64,000 bases of DNA from Dyadobacter sp. 676 (GTDB lineage: Bacteria > Bacteroidota > Bacteroidia > Cytophagales > Spirosomataceae): NCBI RefSeq assembly GCF_040448675.1, contig NZ_CP159289.1, positions 5,811,001 through 5,875,000 on the forward strand. Direction: 5' to 3'. Below the pieces are notes generated by a model. That model saw only the letters and a program-made list of their open reading frames with translations. It searched no databases and was not told the origin of the DNA. The translations under genes and the position numbers were made by a program. Shown here one piece after another: positions 1 through 8,686 of this stretch (position 1 is the first letter of the stretch; each line of letters starts with the position of its first letter).

Positions 1-1
1 G

Positions 2-397
2 ATACAGCAAACCCGTTTCCGCGAAGGCCTCGATGTACAGTTTTCCGTTGACGCTTCCTGCGAAAACATGCTGATCGCGCCGGTGACGATCCGGAACCTG
101 GTCGAGAACGCGATCAAACATAATGTAATGTCTCAGGATTTGCCGATGCAAGTGAGGATTTACCCGGAAAACGGCTACATCGTTGTACGGAACAATCTTC
201 AAAAAAAGCGGTTTGTCGAAACCAGCAACAGGCAGGGACTCAAAAATCTTTACTCGCTTTATTCATATCTCACGCCGCTGCCGGTACAGCGCTTGGAGGC
301 CGATGGCTTTTTTACGGTCAAAGTGCCGCTCATTGCCGGTAACGGAAAGGCATGCCACATCGAAACCGACATTTCCCATGAAAGCAATCATCATTGA
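2..397 (+). CDS. LytS/YehU-type sensor histidine kinase, C-terminal part (partial)
   Basis: The reading frame is open from the window edge and ends at 397; the start lies outside the window. About 131 residues are visible and form the end of a HATPase domain. The N box reads NLVENAIKHN, as in LytS/YehU-type kinases (His_kinase family), and is followed by a short strand-rich tail (RQGLKNLYSLYSYL, then the terminal beta strands). Kinases of this type phosphorylate LytTR response regulators. The next gene is such a regulator and starts inside this one (20-base overlap), so the two form a translationally coupled pair. The membrane input domain cannot be seen, so the signal is unknown. Confidence 0.85.
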   Translation: MQQTRFREGLDVQFSVDASCENMLIAPVTIRNLVENAIKHNVMSQDLPMQVRIYPENGYIVVRNNLQKKRFVETSNRQGLKNLYSLYSYLTPLPVQRLEADGFFTVKVPLIAGNGKACHIETDISHESNHH

Positions 398-1148
398 AGA
401 CGAGACGCTCGTAGCCCGCCAGCTCGAAAGAAAGATTGGCCAACTGGCGCCCGATATCGAGGTGACGGCCATTTTACCCAGCCTGAAAACGGCCCGCAAG
501 TGGTTCCTCGAAAACGCCGAACCCGACCTGATGTTTATGGACATCCAGCTCAGCGATGGTATCAGTCTGGATGTTTTCGATTTTTACGATCTTAAATGCC
601 CCGTCATTTTTACCACCGCATACAGCGACTATGCGATCCGTGCTTTCAAAGTGAACGGGATCGACTACCTGCTCAAACCGGTTCTCGAACGCGACCTGAA
701 ACGAGCCCTCGACAAATTCAGGGAAAAAGCGGGCATGGTAACAGGCCTCTCGGCTCAAATGAGTCAGCTCATGCAAATGCTCACCAGGCCCGAAAGCGGG
801 TATCCGGGTTACAAGGAGAAATTTCTGGTCAACGTTCGTCAGCACTGGGTGCCGGTCGACACCCGCGATATCGCCTGTTTTTGCAGGGATAATTTCAACT
901 ATATGCACACATTCAGGGCCGAAAAATACCTGCTCGATTACAATTCCATGGATGAAATCGAGGCAGTGCTGGACCCGCGCTATTTTTACCGTGCCAACCG
1001 GCAGTATATTATCCATATCGACGCCATCCAGAGTATTACGCCGCATGAAAACCAGAAACTGACCGTGCGGCTCAAAGCGCCCTTGCTTTTTGAAATGGAC
1101 ATCAGCCGCGAGAAGGCGCCCGCATTCAAGCGGTGGTGCGACCGCTGA
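378..1148 (+). CDS. LytTR-family response regulator
   Basis: A 256-residue protein with an N-terminal CheY-like receiver and a C-terminal LytTR DNA-binding domain. The acidic pocket is E7 and D8, the phospho-acceptor is D55 in LMFMDIQLSD, and the later Thr and Lys (TTAYSDYA, LLKPV) are in place. The LytTR domain covers roughly residues 150-256 and contains typical YFYRANRQYIIHI and ITPHENQKL stretches. The ATG at 378 was chosen because the receiver strand MKAIIIEDE begins there; the frame is open farther upstream only because it overlaps the kinase gene. It is co-transcribed with the upstream kinase and probably receives phosphate from it. Its target genes are not evident. Confidence 0.93.
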   Translation: MKAIIIEDETLVARQLERKIGQLAPDIEVTAILPSLKTARKWFLENAEPDLMFMDIQLSDGISLDVFDFYDLKCPVIFTTAYSDYAIRAFKVNGIDYLLKPVLERDLKRALDKFREKAGMVTGLSAQMSQLMQMLTRPESGYPGYKEKFLVNVRQHWVPVDTRDIACFCRDNFNYMHTFRAEKYLLDYNSMDEIEAVLDPRYFYRANRQYIIHIDAIQSITPHENQKLTVRLKAPLLFEMDISREKAPAFKRWCDR

Positions 1149-1239
1149 TCTTCTTTTGTCACCTGTAAGCAACTATTGCATTGCCCTTTCTCTCTTTGTC
1201 GAAAATCGCATAACAGGTTCATTATTTTACCGAAGTTTC

Positions 1240-2277
1240 ATGCCCATGTACAAAACCCTGGCCTGTCTCGGCCTGCTTTTTTTCGGTGGTAGCCCGTCTG
1301 TCGCACAGGACGGCCCGGTTTCTCCGTCCGCAATGCGGGAAGATTTTCAGTTTATCCGCCGTCAGTTGTTTCAGGCCCACGCCAATCCCTTTTCCCGATT
1401 ATCCAGGGAAAGATACGAGGCTTACCTGGACTCCCTGGAAGCCGGGCTGACCGCGCCGCTGCCGGTTGCGGATTTCCGCGAAAAAGCAACCCTGGCCCTG
1501 CTCCCTCTGGGCGACGAGCATGCGGCCGTTTCCTCGGGCAAGGCAGCAGCGGGGCACAAAGCTCCCGCCTGGGCCGACAGCGTGGCGACCAATATCAGCT
1601 ACCGCCGGCAGGGCAATACCGGCTACATTTTCGCCCGGTCGTTCGCAACAAGAGGAAACGCGGACCTGGCTGTGTATCAACGTTGTATCGACAGTATTTT
1701 CGCCATGGTCTGGCGGGATGGCATAATGCGCCTGGCGATCGACGTGAGCAGCAACGATGGCGGGGCGTCGGCCGTTGGTAATATGCTCATCAGCCATTTT
1801 CACCCGAAGCCTTACCGGACCTATTCGATGAACTGGAAGCGGAGCGACGAGTACCTTGCCCGGCTGACTTCCTGGGGATTCACCGACGAAACCTACCGGA
1901 AGGCTGCCCCTGGGGAGATATTGCGTTATCCTTCCCGCACCGTCACGCCCGAAAAGACGTCCGGGCCTTTCAAGGGAAAAGTGATCGTGATTATCGGGCC
2001 GGGTACCTTTTCCAGCGCGATTATCTTCGCTACGCTCGTGCAGGATAACAAGATGGCCCTGTTAGCGGGTGAGTCGCCGGCAAACGGTCACCCGACCCAT
2101 TTCGGCGAAATGTATTCGGTCGTTCTTCCCAATACCCGACTGGAGTTGCGTTTTGGTGTGAAGGAGTGGATCAGACCGGCCGGGCGGGGTACCGTGAATA
2201 AACTGGTCCCGGATATTGCTTTTAAACTCCCCGCCGACGGAGACTATGCGACGATTTTAAAACGGCTCCCCTGGTAG
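1240..2277 (+). CDS. S41-like secreted peptidase
   Basis: About 345 residues. A signal peptide (MPMYKTLACLGLLFFGGSP, cleavage near SVAQ) is followed by a helical cap region and a C-terminal S41 (C-terminal processing peptidase/tricorn-like) fold. The strand DVSSNDGG corresponds to the usual D-x-R-x-N-x-GG motif with the Arg replaced. GPGTFSSA matches the region carrying the nucleophilic Ser. The closing segments (FGVKEWIRPAG, KLVPDIAF) are common in S41 enzymes of Bacteroidota. No PDZ domain is apparent. The start was placed at the signal peptide; the open frame upstream overlaps the LytTR gene and is unlikely to be translated. A second ATG lies six bases downstream. Activity and substrate are inferred from the fold only. 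It lies 91 bases after the regulator and may belong to the same transcript. Confidence 0.75.
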   Translation: MPMYKTLACLGLLFFGGSPSVAQDGPVSPSAMREDFQFIRRQLFQAHANPFSRLSRERYEAYLDSLEAGLTAPLPVADFREKATLALLPLGDEHAAVSSGKAAAGHKAPAWADSVATNISYRRQGNTGYIFARSFATRGNADLAVYQRCIDSIFAMVWRDGIMRLAIDVSSNDGGASAVGNMLISHFHPKPYRTYSMNWKRSDEYLARLTSWGFTDETYRKAAPGEILRYPSRTVTPEKTSGPFKGKVIVIIGPGTFSSAIIFATLVQDNKMALLAGESPANGHPTHFGEMYSVVLPNTRLELRFGVKEWIRPAGRGTVNKLVPDIAFKLPADGDYATILKRLPW

Positions 2278-2323
2278 CCGAATGGAGCAACATACATTTT
2301 GCCAAAGCGCAATTGAACGGCGT

Positions 2324-2957
2324 TCAGCCATTCATCGGTTTGGACATAACAAATTGCTCGGTCAGTTTCAGGGCCAGCGCATCGATGTTGTCGACACGTA
2401 ATTTTTCGAAAATCCGGTGTTTGTATTCGGCCACCGAGTCGCGTTTCACCTTCGCGGCTTCGGCGATCTGCTTGTAGGACGCGTTGGCGGCCAGCAGGTC
2501 GGCTATCAGCCTTTCCTTTCTGGTAAGCTGGCGGTTAAGGGGATCGGCGGCGATGTGTGAAAGCAATATCTGCTGGATATCGAACCCGATAAATTTTGCT
2601 TTGCTCTGAGCCACCCGGATCGCTTCGATAATTTCTACCGGATCGGATTTTTTGGAGATCAGCGAATGGATGCCCGTCCGGATGAATGCATAAATGTACT
2701 CGAAATCATCGCCCAGGTGTACGATGATGGCCGTGTCGGGATTAGACTCCCTGAATGAATCCAGTAATGAGGCGTCTTTTCCGTCCGAAACGCCGGCATC
2801 GAGAATGACCGTGCCGATCCTGAAATTGTTGCTCAGTAAAAGGCTGTTTTGAATGGTGTCCGCTTCCAGGATTCGGGAATCGGGAAATTCGCTCACGATA
2901 ATCGAACGGAGGCCAATATTCAATAGGGGGGTTATCTGTAACGATCAAAATCGCCAT
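2324..2957 (-). CDS. NarL/FixJ-type response regulator, frameshifted at a G6 tract
   Basis: Translation from the ATG at 2923 gives 199 residues, but that start cuts into the receiver's first strand. The missing start (MAILIVTDNP) lies in another frame beginning at 2957. Removing one base from the G6 run at 2926-2931 joins them into 210 residues, matching the 209-residue paralogue at 28452. The joined protein has a receiver (D53 in VILDAGVSD) and a C-terminal LuxR-type HTH (LTRKERLIADLLAANAS, then RIFEKLRVDN). The receiver is atypical: the first acidic pair is reduced to TDNP. It lies just downstream of, and in the same direction as, the large T9SS protein gene. The tract may be an assembly error, a mutation or a variable switch; the sequence alone does not decide. 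Confidence 0.82.
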
Positions 2958-3017
2958 TTGATGACGTGGGTTATTAATATTCAGGAGTTAATAAATATGC
3001 GTTTCGTGTAAAGCAGG

Positions 3018-3059
3018 AAGGGTTTCGAAGCAATCCCGAACGACCGCTTCAAAACCCTT
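3018..3059. terminator. Imperfect hairpin between the T9SS protein gene and the NarL-type regulator
   Basis: Two 14-base arms (3018-3031 and 3046-3059) pair with one mismatch around a 14-base loop, starting 10 bases after the stop of the T9SS protein gene. No U-tract follows on the minus strand, so it may be a processing or attenuating stem rather than a full terminator. Confidence 0.4.
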
Positions 3060-3069
3060 TACCTGGTTT

Positions 3070-6000
3070 TTACCTCGAAACGGCTACCTTTTGTGTGCTG
3101 ATAGTGCCGTCAAACAGGGTCAATGAAAGTGTATAAATGCCGGGTGACAGACTACGGACATCCAGACCTTCGGCAGGGACGCCATTGCTTTTGAGCACTT
3201 GTATGCCCGACACGTTCGTCAAAACGGCCTGCTTGACCTGGTCACTGCCCCGGACCAGCAGCTTGTCGGCCACGGGATTCGGGTATGCGGTCGCAAGGGC
3301 GCCTTTTATTTTCACTTCGCGGATGCTGCTGAACGCATGGCCGCCCTCGGTATGGTCTGCGGCACGGTCGATCATTTTCAACCGGTACAGGTTGGTGCCG
3401 ATGGCAGGATTACCGTCCGTGAATGTGTAGTTGACGACAACTTTACTTTCCCCGCGTGACGCTACCGAGCCGATGTTCGTCCAGGTCTTGCCGCCCTGGC
3501 TCCGCTGGATTTCAAACCTGTCGCTGTTGATTTCCTCGGTGGTTGACCAGGAAAGCAGCACTGTACCGCTCTCAGCGACCGCAGTAAACCGCGCCAATGT
3601 AACCGGTAGCGGGTTTTCGAAGGCGATGAAATAGTCTTCGACTTCCCCGTTTTCCGCTGCTCCGTTAACGCTTCCGGTAGTCAGCGGATCGGTCGTGATC
3701 CTGAACCTGGCATAAACACCGGTCGTTCCGGTTGCACCGCCCAGTGTTGCGGACGGCCATGTCAACGCTGCTGTACTGCTGCCGGACGCGACGGTCGTAC
3801 ACACGCCTTCCGCCGCATCGAATACGCCGTTGTTGTTCCAATCGATCCAGCCGCACAAATTCGCGGTGCTTCCGGTGGTATTTACTACCGACAGGTCGAC
3901 AGTGTAATTGGTCACTGACTTGGTAGCACCGCCCTGGATCTCGGGGAACAACGCTACTCCGTCTTCGTCCTGGTCGCCGGCATTATTATCGCCGACGGCG
4001 TTAGTGGATGGAACCCCGTCGAGCTCGCTGTCGATGAGGCTGCCCAGCGAAAGGAAGCTGGTTACTTTGTGGGATGGTCCATTGCTGGCCGCCAGGGTGC
4101 TGTACGAATCCGGTGCATCGCCGTAATCGCAGCCTATACCGATGGTGATGTCGTCGATCGCGAAATCGTTTCCGTAAACACCGGGTGTTTGCTGATTGTT
4201 GCGAATAATAAAATCGACGGTACCGGACGCGTCAGCTGTAAATGTAAAGCTGTATTGACGCCAGTCGCTGTCGAAGGTGTAGGGAATGTCGCCCGTGGAC
4301 GCGGACGATATCAGGGCGCCTGACAGATTGCGAGATTCCAGTACCAGGTTCGGCACTACATAGCCGGGCGCGGTGGTCAGGTTTGTAGCCCAGAGCGACA
4401 ATGAATAGGTGGCTCCGGGAAGCAAACCGCTAAACCTTCTGCGGAAAACTTCGTCCTGGCCGTAACCGCCATTCACATGCATGAAATAGCCTCCTACATC
4501 GCCCGGTGTGTGGTCGAGGCCTGGCGTACCGTTGTACATGAGGGAAAAGTTGTTGACCAGACTGTAAGTTTCCGCGCCGAGCTCATCATAGTGGTAGGGG
4601 CTGTAAATGGTGGACGTAACCGATGGCGTGTCGGAGCCGGAGGCACCAAAAGTTTCTACGTATGGTGTTCCGCAGGAATTGGAAATAACTGACGATTGAA
4701 TGTTGTAATTTACAAATTCCAGGTGCACGGTTTCCCCGGCTGTTACTGTCACCGTCGCGGTGCGCGTCGGGATATCGGTAGCCACCGAGCCGCCGGCCGT
4801 GTTGATCTTGATCAGCTCCCAGGATGCCGGTGTAGCATTTTCCGAGATTGTATACGTGCCTGGGGGTACATTGTAAATAACGGTATTGGCAGTTCCTGAG
4901 GGATGTACCGTGTGGTCGTTCAGCCAGCCACCGTCTTCCCTGCGCTGAATGAGGCGTCCGCGTCGGGCGAGACTTCCTGTAAATTTCGCATAGTTTGTCA
5001 GGATAGGCGTGTCGCCATCCGCGCCTGCCGATATACCGCCGTTGCTGGGGCCCACTCCCAATCCCGAAGAGTTCGGGTCAAGAACCCATGTGGTGCCGGA
5101 TAAGCGATAGCTTTGTCCGCTGTTGACTGCCCAAACCGACCCGTCGGCTGCGACCGTCACATCTAGAAACCCTCCGCCGGGAAATACATCGGTCACCGTT
5201 GCCGTGCCGCCGGATGTTGTCACTCTGCTTACGACCCCCGTACTCTCGTCGAGCACATACACCGAGCCATCGGGCGCTACGTCCAGGCGTGTTCCGCAAA
5301 CATTGGGGAAGGGCGTGAATGTAGAACCGCCGTCCCACCGGTGTAACGTGTAGCAAGGCCCTGCGCCGGCCAGAATATAGGCAGACTGAACTGTTCCGGC
5401 CGAAATTCCCACATCCACCGCATTGATGGAAGTGCTTAGCGGAAAGAAGTTGCTACCATCCCATCCAAAAACAGCGCCTTGCGCATTCACCAGGATCGGG
5501 GTGCCGTTGTTGTAAACATCGACCCTCGTACCTGCACCCGGCGCGGCAATCCAGTTGGTAGCGCCGGCAGGCCGGTAGTACACCAGGCCGTTATCGGGCG
5601 TGTTGGTCGTTGCCGCTACGGCCCAGACAGTATTGTCTCCACCCATACCCACATCCTGCATCGAAATAAAAGCGGGATCGTCGTTCAGGGTGAACGAGCT
5701 GCCGGATGGCAGGTTGGAGGTGAAACTGAAATCAATCCCCGGAGAAACCTCGGATTGTGCTTTCTTAGCGATCACAATCGTGGAAAGCGGGGCAAGCTCG
5801 CGCGACGCGAACGTATACGCAGTGAATGCATCCGGCGAAAGGGGAGCCGTTGTGGTAATGGAGCCGGCATTCAGGTCGCTGGCGCCGCCCAGTACCGAAG
5901 TCGGGTCAACTGCCGATGGGATAGCGACCCATTTGGTCCCGTCCCAGCCGGCGATGGTCAGGCTGGCCAACTGGCTGGCGGTGAGCGACGAAATACCGCT

Positions 6001-6585
6001 CGTCGCATCCCAGGTCAATGTCAAAGGTGTCGCCGCGCTGCCGTCAATATCCCAGTACTCGACCGTACTAACGGCGGTTACGCCCGCGCCCATACTGCTC
6101 GTTGCGAAGGGCCCGCCATTAGGGAGGGCCGCATAATTACCGCCGGTGAAAACGTTGCTGGTAACGGCTGTATTGGGATCCGCACGGAAGTATGCACCCA
6201 TCGTCCCGTCACCCGAAGCGGCGAACGGCCCCAGCGAGCCATTGTCGCCTACCGGGAAAATAAACTGGCCGGCACCATACTTACGCACGTACCCGTCCAC
6301 ATAGCCCGCATCGGATGCGCCTGTGGATGTAAGGTTGTCGCCGGCGAAATTCAGAATACCGAAGTTCCCCGCAGCACGCTCGGTGAGGATTACGCCCGGC
6401 TGCGCACCCGAACCTCCCGCGACAAAGTCGTGGTTGGCGAAAAAGGTCATCTGGGCACCACCGAATATCGTGGTGTTGCCCTGGCTGCCCTCCTGCCCGT
6501 AGGCGCTGATGTTAACCGCAAGCAATGCGGCCAGCACCCCTTTGAAGGTATTTGCCAACGATAAATTCAAATATATTTTCTTCAT
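3070..6585 (-). CDS. Large secreted T9SS substrate with GEVED domain
   Basis: 1171 residues, exported by the Sec system (signal peptide up to about NISAYGQ) and then probably by the type IX system to the cell surface. The N-terminal third is a beta-rich region typical of Bacteroidota adhesin-like proteins (FIFPVGDNGSLGP). Residues about 300-530 resemble a tectonin-like propeller (repeated WAV, VYYRPAG, GSVYVLDES, GSVWAVNSG). A carbohydrate-binding-like jelly-roll segment follows near DEVFRRRFSGLLPGATY. A GEVED domain ends at GEVEDYF near residue 980. An FN3-like linker (LPVTLARFTAV) leads to a T9SS type A sorting domain (AYPNPVADKL to the C terminus). No catalytic motif was recognized. It probably acts as a surface binding or adhesion protein. 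The NarL-type regulator follows on the same strand. Confidence 0.88.
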   Translation of the reverse strand: MKKIYLNLSLANTFKGVLAALLAVNISAYGQEGSQGNTTIFGGAQMTFFANHDFVAGGSGAQPGVILTERAAGNFGILNFAGDNLTSTGASDAGYVDGYVRKYGAGQFIFPVGDNGSLGPFAASGDGTMGAYFRADPNTAVTSNVFTGGNYAALPNGGPFATSSMGAGVTAVSTVEYWDIDGSAATPLTLTWDATSGISSLTASQLASLTIAGWDGTKWVAIPSAVDPTSVLGGASDLNAGSITTTAPLSPDAFTAYTFASRELAPLSTIVIAKKAQSEVSPGIDFSFTSNLPSGSSFTLNDDPAFISMQDVGMGGDNTVWAVAATTNTPDNGLVYYRPAGATNWIAAPGAGTRVDVYNNGTPILVNAQGAVFGWDGSNFFPLSTSINAVDVGISAGTVQSAYILAGAGPCYTLHRWDGGSTFTPFPNVCGTRLDVAPDGSVYVLDESTGVVSRVTTSGGTATVTDVFPGGGFLDVTVAADGSVWAVNSGQSYRLSGTTWVLDPNSSGLGVGPSNGGISAGADGDTPILTNYAKFTGSLARRGRLIQRREDGGWLNDHTVHPSGTANTVIYNVPPGTYTISENATPASWELIKINTAGGSVATDIPTRTATVTVTAGETVHLEFVNYNIQSSVISNSCGTPYVETFGASGSDTPSVTSTIYSPYHYDELGAETYSLVNNFSLMYNGTPGLDHTPGDVGGYFMHVNGGYGQDEVFRRRFSGLLPGATYSLSLWATNLTTAPGYVVPNLVLESRNLSGALISSASTGDIPYTFDSDWRQYSFTFTADASGTVDFIIRNNQQTPGVYGNDFAIDDITIGIGCDYGDAPDSYSTLAASNGPSHKVTSFLSLGSLIDSELDGVPSTNAVGDNNAGDQDEDGVALFPEIQGGATKSVTNYTVDLSVVNTTGSTANLCGWIDWNNNGVFDAAEGVCTTVASGSSTAALTWPSATLGGATGTTGVYARFRITTDPLTTGSVNGAAENGEVEDYFIAFENPLPVTLARFTAVAESGTVLLSWSTTEEINSDRFEIQRSQGGKTWTNIGSVASRGESKVVVNYTFTDGNPAIGTNLYRLKMIDRAADHTEGGHAFSSIREVKIKGALATAYPNPVADKLLVRGSDQVKQAVLTNVSGIQVLKSNGVPAEGLDVRSLSPGIYTLSLTLFDGTISTQKVAVSR

Positions 6586-6646
6586 GTGATTTGCTTGCTA
6601 GTTGGTAATCAGACCGTGTTTCAGTCCTCGTTTTCAGCGAAACCGT

Positions 6647-7372
6647 CTATTCGATTTTGGTAATCGTCATGTAAGCGCGCCCGCATGTACCGGTCCATAT
6701 AGGGTTGACAGGCGGGTTACCGTCGGTTTGCATGGTGTAGCCTTCCAGCGAAATAGCATCTCCGGTAGATAATTTTCCTGTGTATACGACAGATTGCCAG
6801 TCTCCAGCAGTACCTCCCAGCGGCGAAGTCCCCTTAAACAGCGGGCCGCCATTTTCAGACACCACCCAGATCCGCGTCCAAAGGACCACTCCGGCCCCTG
6901 TGGTACTATTACACGACAAGCCCACCTGCACTGAATAAGATCCGTCCGCAGGAATGTAATACCTGTTTTGTCCCGTCACCCAATTTTCGGCGCCGATTGT
7001 CGGAACCAGCGGAAGCCGCTGCGCAGGATCGTCATGGAAAGCGAAGGTCGGGACAACCGCCGGGCTGGTAATCGCCCCGTTGAAGACCGTTTGTGGAATT
7101 TTCGCCGTAGCCAGCGGCTGCCAGGTCGCTGTGCCGTTCGCATCGGAGGTCAGCACATAGCCCGTTCCCTGCGAGCCGTCCGCGATGGTCAGCTTGCCCG
7201 TGTTTTTGTTAATACTGATTTTGTTGGCGGGATTCGTGCTTTCCACTTCCAGGTTGTTGTTCGGATCAATGGTCGTGGGATTGGACCCGATTTTCACTTG
7301 TGCGGACGAGATAGTCGCTGCTGTCAGCAAAAAGCCAAACGTCAGTGCTGGGATAAGTCGAATTGTGTTCAT
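6647..7372 (-). CDS. Secreted C1q/TNF-like beta-sandwich protein
   Basis: 241 residues with a signal peptide (cleavage near TISSAQ). After a short region typical of Bacteroidota surface proteins (GKLTIADGSQGTGYVLTSD, then NGTATWQ) comes a domain resembling the bacterial C1q/TNF-like jelly roll: RYYIPADGSYSVQVGLSC, then WTRIWVVSENGG, then GDAISLEGYTMQ. Two Cys (SC and GTC) may form a disulfide. There is no T9SS sorting domain. It lies 61 bases upstream of the large T9SS protein gene in the same direction, so the two may share a transcript and act together at the surface. The function is unknown; the jelly-roll assignment is by pattern only. Confidence 0.7.
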   Translation of the reverse strand: MNTIRLIPALTFGFLLTAATISSAQVKIGSNPTTIDPNNNLEVESTNPANKISINKNTGKLTIADGSQGTGYVLTSDANGTATWQPLATAKIPQTVFNGAITSPAVVPTFAFHDDPAQRLPLVPTIGAENWVTGQNRYYIPADGSYSVQVGLSCNSTTGAGVVLWTRIWVVSENGGPLFKGTSPLGGTAGDWQSVVYTGKLSTGDAISLEGYTMQTDGNPPVNPIWTGTCGRAYMTITKIE

Positions 7373-7730
7373 GTGATTATTAATTCAGTTAATTGATTGA
7401 ATGAAATGATTTATCGCGACACGCGACAAATGATCCGGGCTTCGAAGTTTGGATATTTGATCAGGCCTCGACAAGGCGTCCCTTGTCTCGGCATGAACAA
7501 ACATAGGATGCCTGACGAATTATTTTTGTAGATATTGGTAATTTGAAGTCGTAGATAATGCCCTACATCATTGAATTTTTACTACAAGCTGGCCGAGGAC
7601 GCCAGTCGAAGCGCCGATACGCGGTCACCACGCCCGACATTGCCGGGCGTAAACCTTTCGCCGGGGAGAATTTGACGAATGTTAGTGAAGAACAGGGTTA
7701 CCCTGTCTGCCGGAGGAGGCCTGTAATACG
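7373..7730. other. Non-coding stretch upstream of the secreted protein gene
   Basis: No convincing gene is seen on either strand. It should hold the promoter of the minus-strand gene starting at 7372. Two short inverted repeats are visible: 7630-7650 (7-base arms, GC-rich) and near 7692-7706 (ACAGGGT T ACCCTGT). Open frames here lack recognizable domains and codon bias. Confidence 0.4.
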
Positions 7731-7776
7731 AAAAATTCTCACGAGGACAATTGTAACAAGCGTCCTAGTGAGAATT
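7731..7776 (-). terminator. Probable intrinsic terminator of the Rnk/GreA-like gene
   Basis: Arms 7734-7748 and 7762-7776 pair over 15 bases with one mismatch around a 13-base loop. Read on the minus strand, the stem is followed directly by five T. It lies 55 bases after the stop of the gene at 7831, in the right orientation to end it. Confidence 0.65.
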
Positions 7777-7830
7777 GAATGCCGCGCTATTGTTCCGAAC
7801 CGCGGACGATCCGTAAACGGTACGTCAAGC

Positions 7831-8223
7831 TCACACCTGATCGTAATGCACTTCCAGGATTTTGAATTTTCTGATTCCGGCGGGCATTTTCCATTCGACC
7901 GTTTCGCCTTGGCAGAGGCCGATCATGGCCGCGCCCATAGGCGTGAGTATGGATATTTTTTGTCGGGTGATATCCGCCAGATTGGGCATGACGATGCTGA
8001 ATTCCATTTCCTTGCCGGTGGTCAGTTCCAAAACTTTTACGCGTGAATTCAGCCGGATGCTGCCTTCAGGAAGTTCGTCTTCCTCGACCACAATGGCGCG
8101 GTTTAACTCGTAGGCAAGCGACATTTCGTTTGCGCCGGGGCTTCCGGGGAAATTGTTGGCAAATTGCCTGAGTAGCCGGAAATCATTTTTTCCGAGTATG
8201 ACGGGGCTCGTGTTATTGCTCAT
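7831..8223 (-). CDS. GreA/GreB-family C-terminal domain protein (Rnk-like)
   Basis: 130 residues. The C-terminal half has the GreA/GreB FKBP-like fold seen in Rnk: the stretch RLNSRVKVLEL, then the signature TPMGAAMIGLCQGETVEW, and the ending KFKILEVHYDQV. There is no N-terminal GreA coiled coil, and the length fits the Rnk group, which binds RNA polymerase in the secondary channel region. An effect on transcription is therefore an inference from the family. The ATG at 8223 begins MSNNTSPVILG; a longer frame upstream has a basic leader that does not look like protein. It probably ends at the hairpin at 7731-7776. Its own neighbours are uncharacterized. Confidence 0.85.
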   Translation of the reverse strand: MSNNTSPVILGKNDFRLLRQFANNFPGSPGANEMSLAYELNRAIVVEEDELPEGSIRLNSRVKVLELTTGKEMEFSIVMPNLADITRQKISILTPMGAAMIGLCQGETVEWKMPAGIRKFKILEVHYDQV

Positions 8224-8295
8224 GGTATTTTTTGGGTTTGTTGATCGTCGGCAACGTTGCCTTGGGATCATTGGGTTTAGGAATAGCCGATGCCG

Positions 8296-8643
8296 CTATT
8301 CTGCTTGAAAAGTGTTTTGGAGGTTCGACCAGTACTGGTAAACGAAAATTCTTTCCTGCCGCGACAGTCCCTCATTTGCTCTCGCAAGGCGGGCCAGAAT
8401 CCTGAGAAACCGGTTTGTTGCCGTCTCGTAGGAGTTTGCGGTCCAATTCTTCGCCTGGGCCTGCCCGGTGCCTGTCTCGTCCAGTATAACGGCATTCTCA
8501 CAAATGAAATGGGTAATGACCGACATGTCGGGCTTTTGACCGGCCGCCCCGGTTTCCTGCGGGCGGAGCTGCCCGTGCGTTCTGAAAAGTTGCTGCACTT
8601 TTTCCAGAGCCGGTGATATTCTCATTTTATCCATACAGTCCAA
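8296..8643 (-). CDS. Hypothetical small helical protein
   Basis: 115 residues starting MDCMDKMRI; a start at the second Met is equally possible. The sequence is charged and helix-rich (RFLRILARLARANEG, then QERIFVYQYWSNLQ) with no signal peptide or membrane segment. No family was recognized. It lies between the Rnk-like gene and the broken DUF932-like gene, both on the same strand, and may be part of an accessory cluster of plasmid-type genes. It could be a real gene because its amino-acid composition is balanced and the frame is uninterrupted, but no motif confirms it. Confidence 0.5.
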   Translation of the reverse strand: MDCMDKMRISPALEKVQQLFRTHGQLRPQETGAAGQKPDMSVITHFICENAVILDETGTGQAQAKNWTANSYETATNRFLRILARLARANEGLSRQERIFVYQYWSNLQNTFQAE

Positions 8644-8686
8644 ATTCGATTGATACTAACTGATTGCCTGCGCTGTGCCCGTGCGA

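Noticed and set aside
5479..6564. Plus-strand open frame opposite the 1171-residue T9SS gene
   Set aside because: It covers the signal peptide region of the real gene in antisense and has no recognizable motifs.
7558..7830. Possible plus-strand gene before the Rnk-like gene
   Set aside because: The open frame overlaps a strong hairpin and the antisense of the Rnk-like gene, and it lacks any domain.
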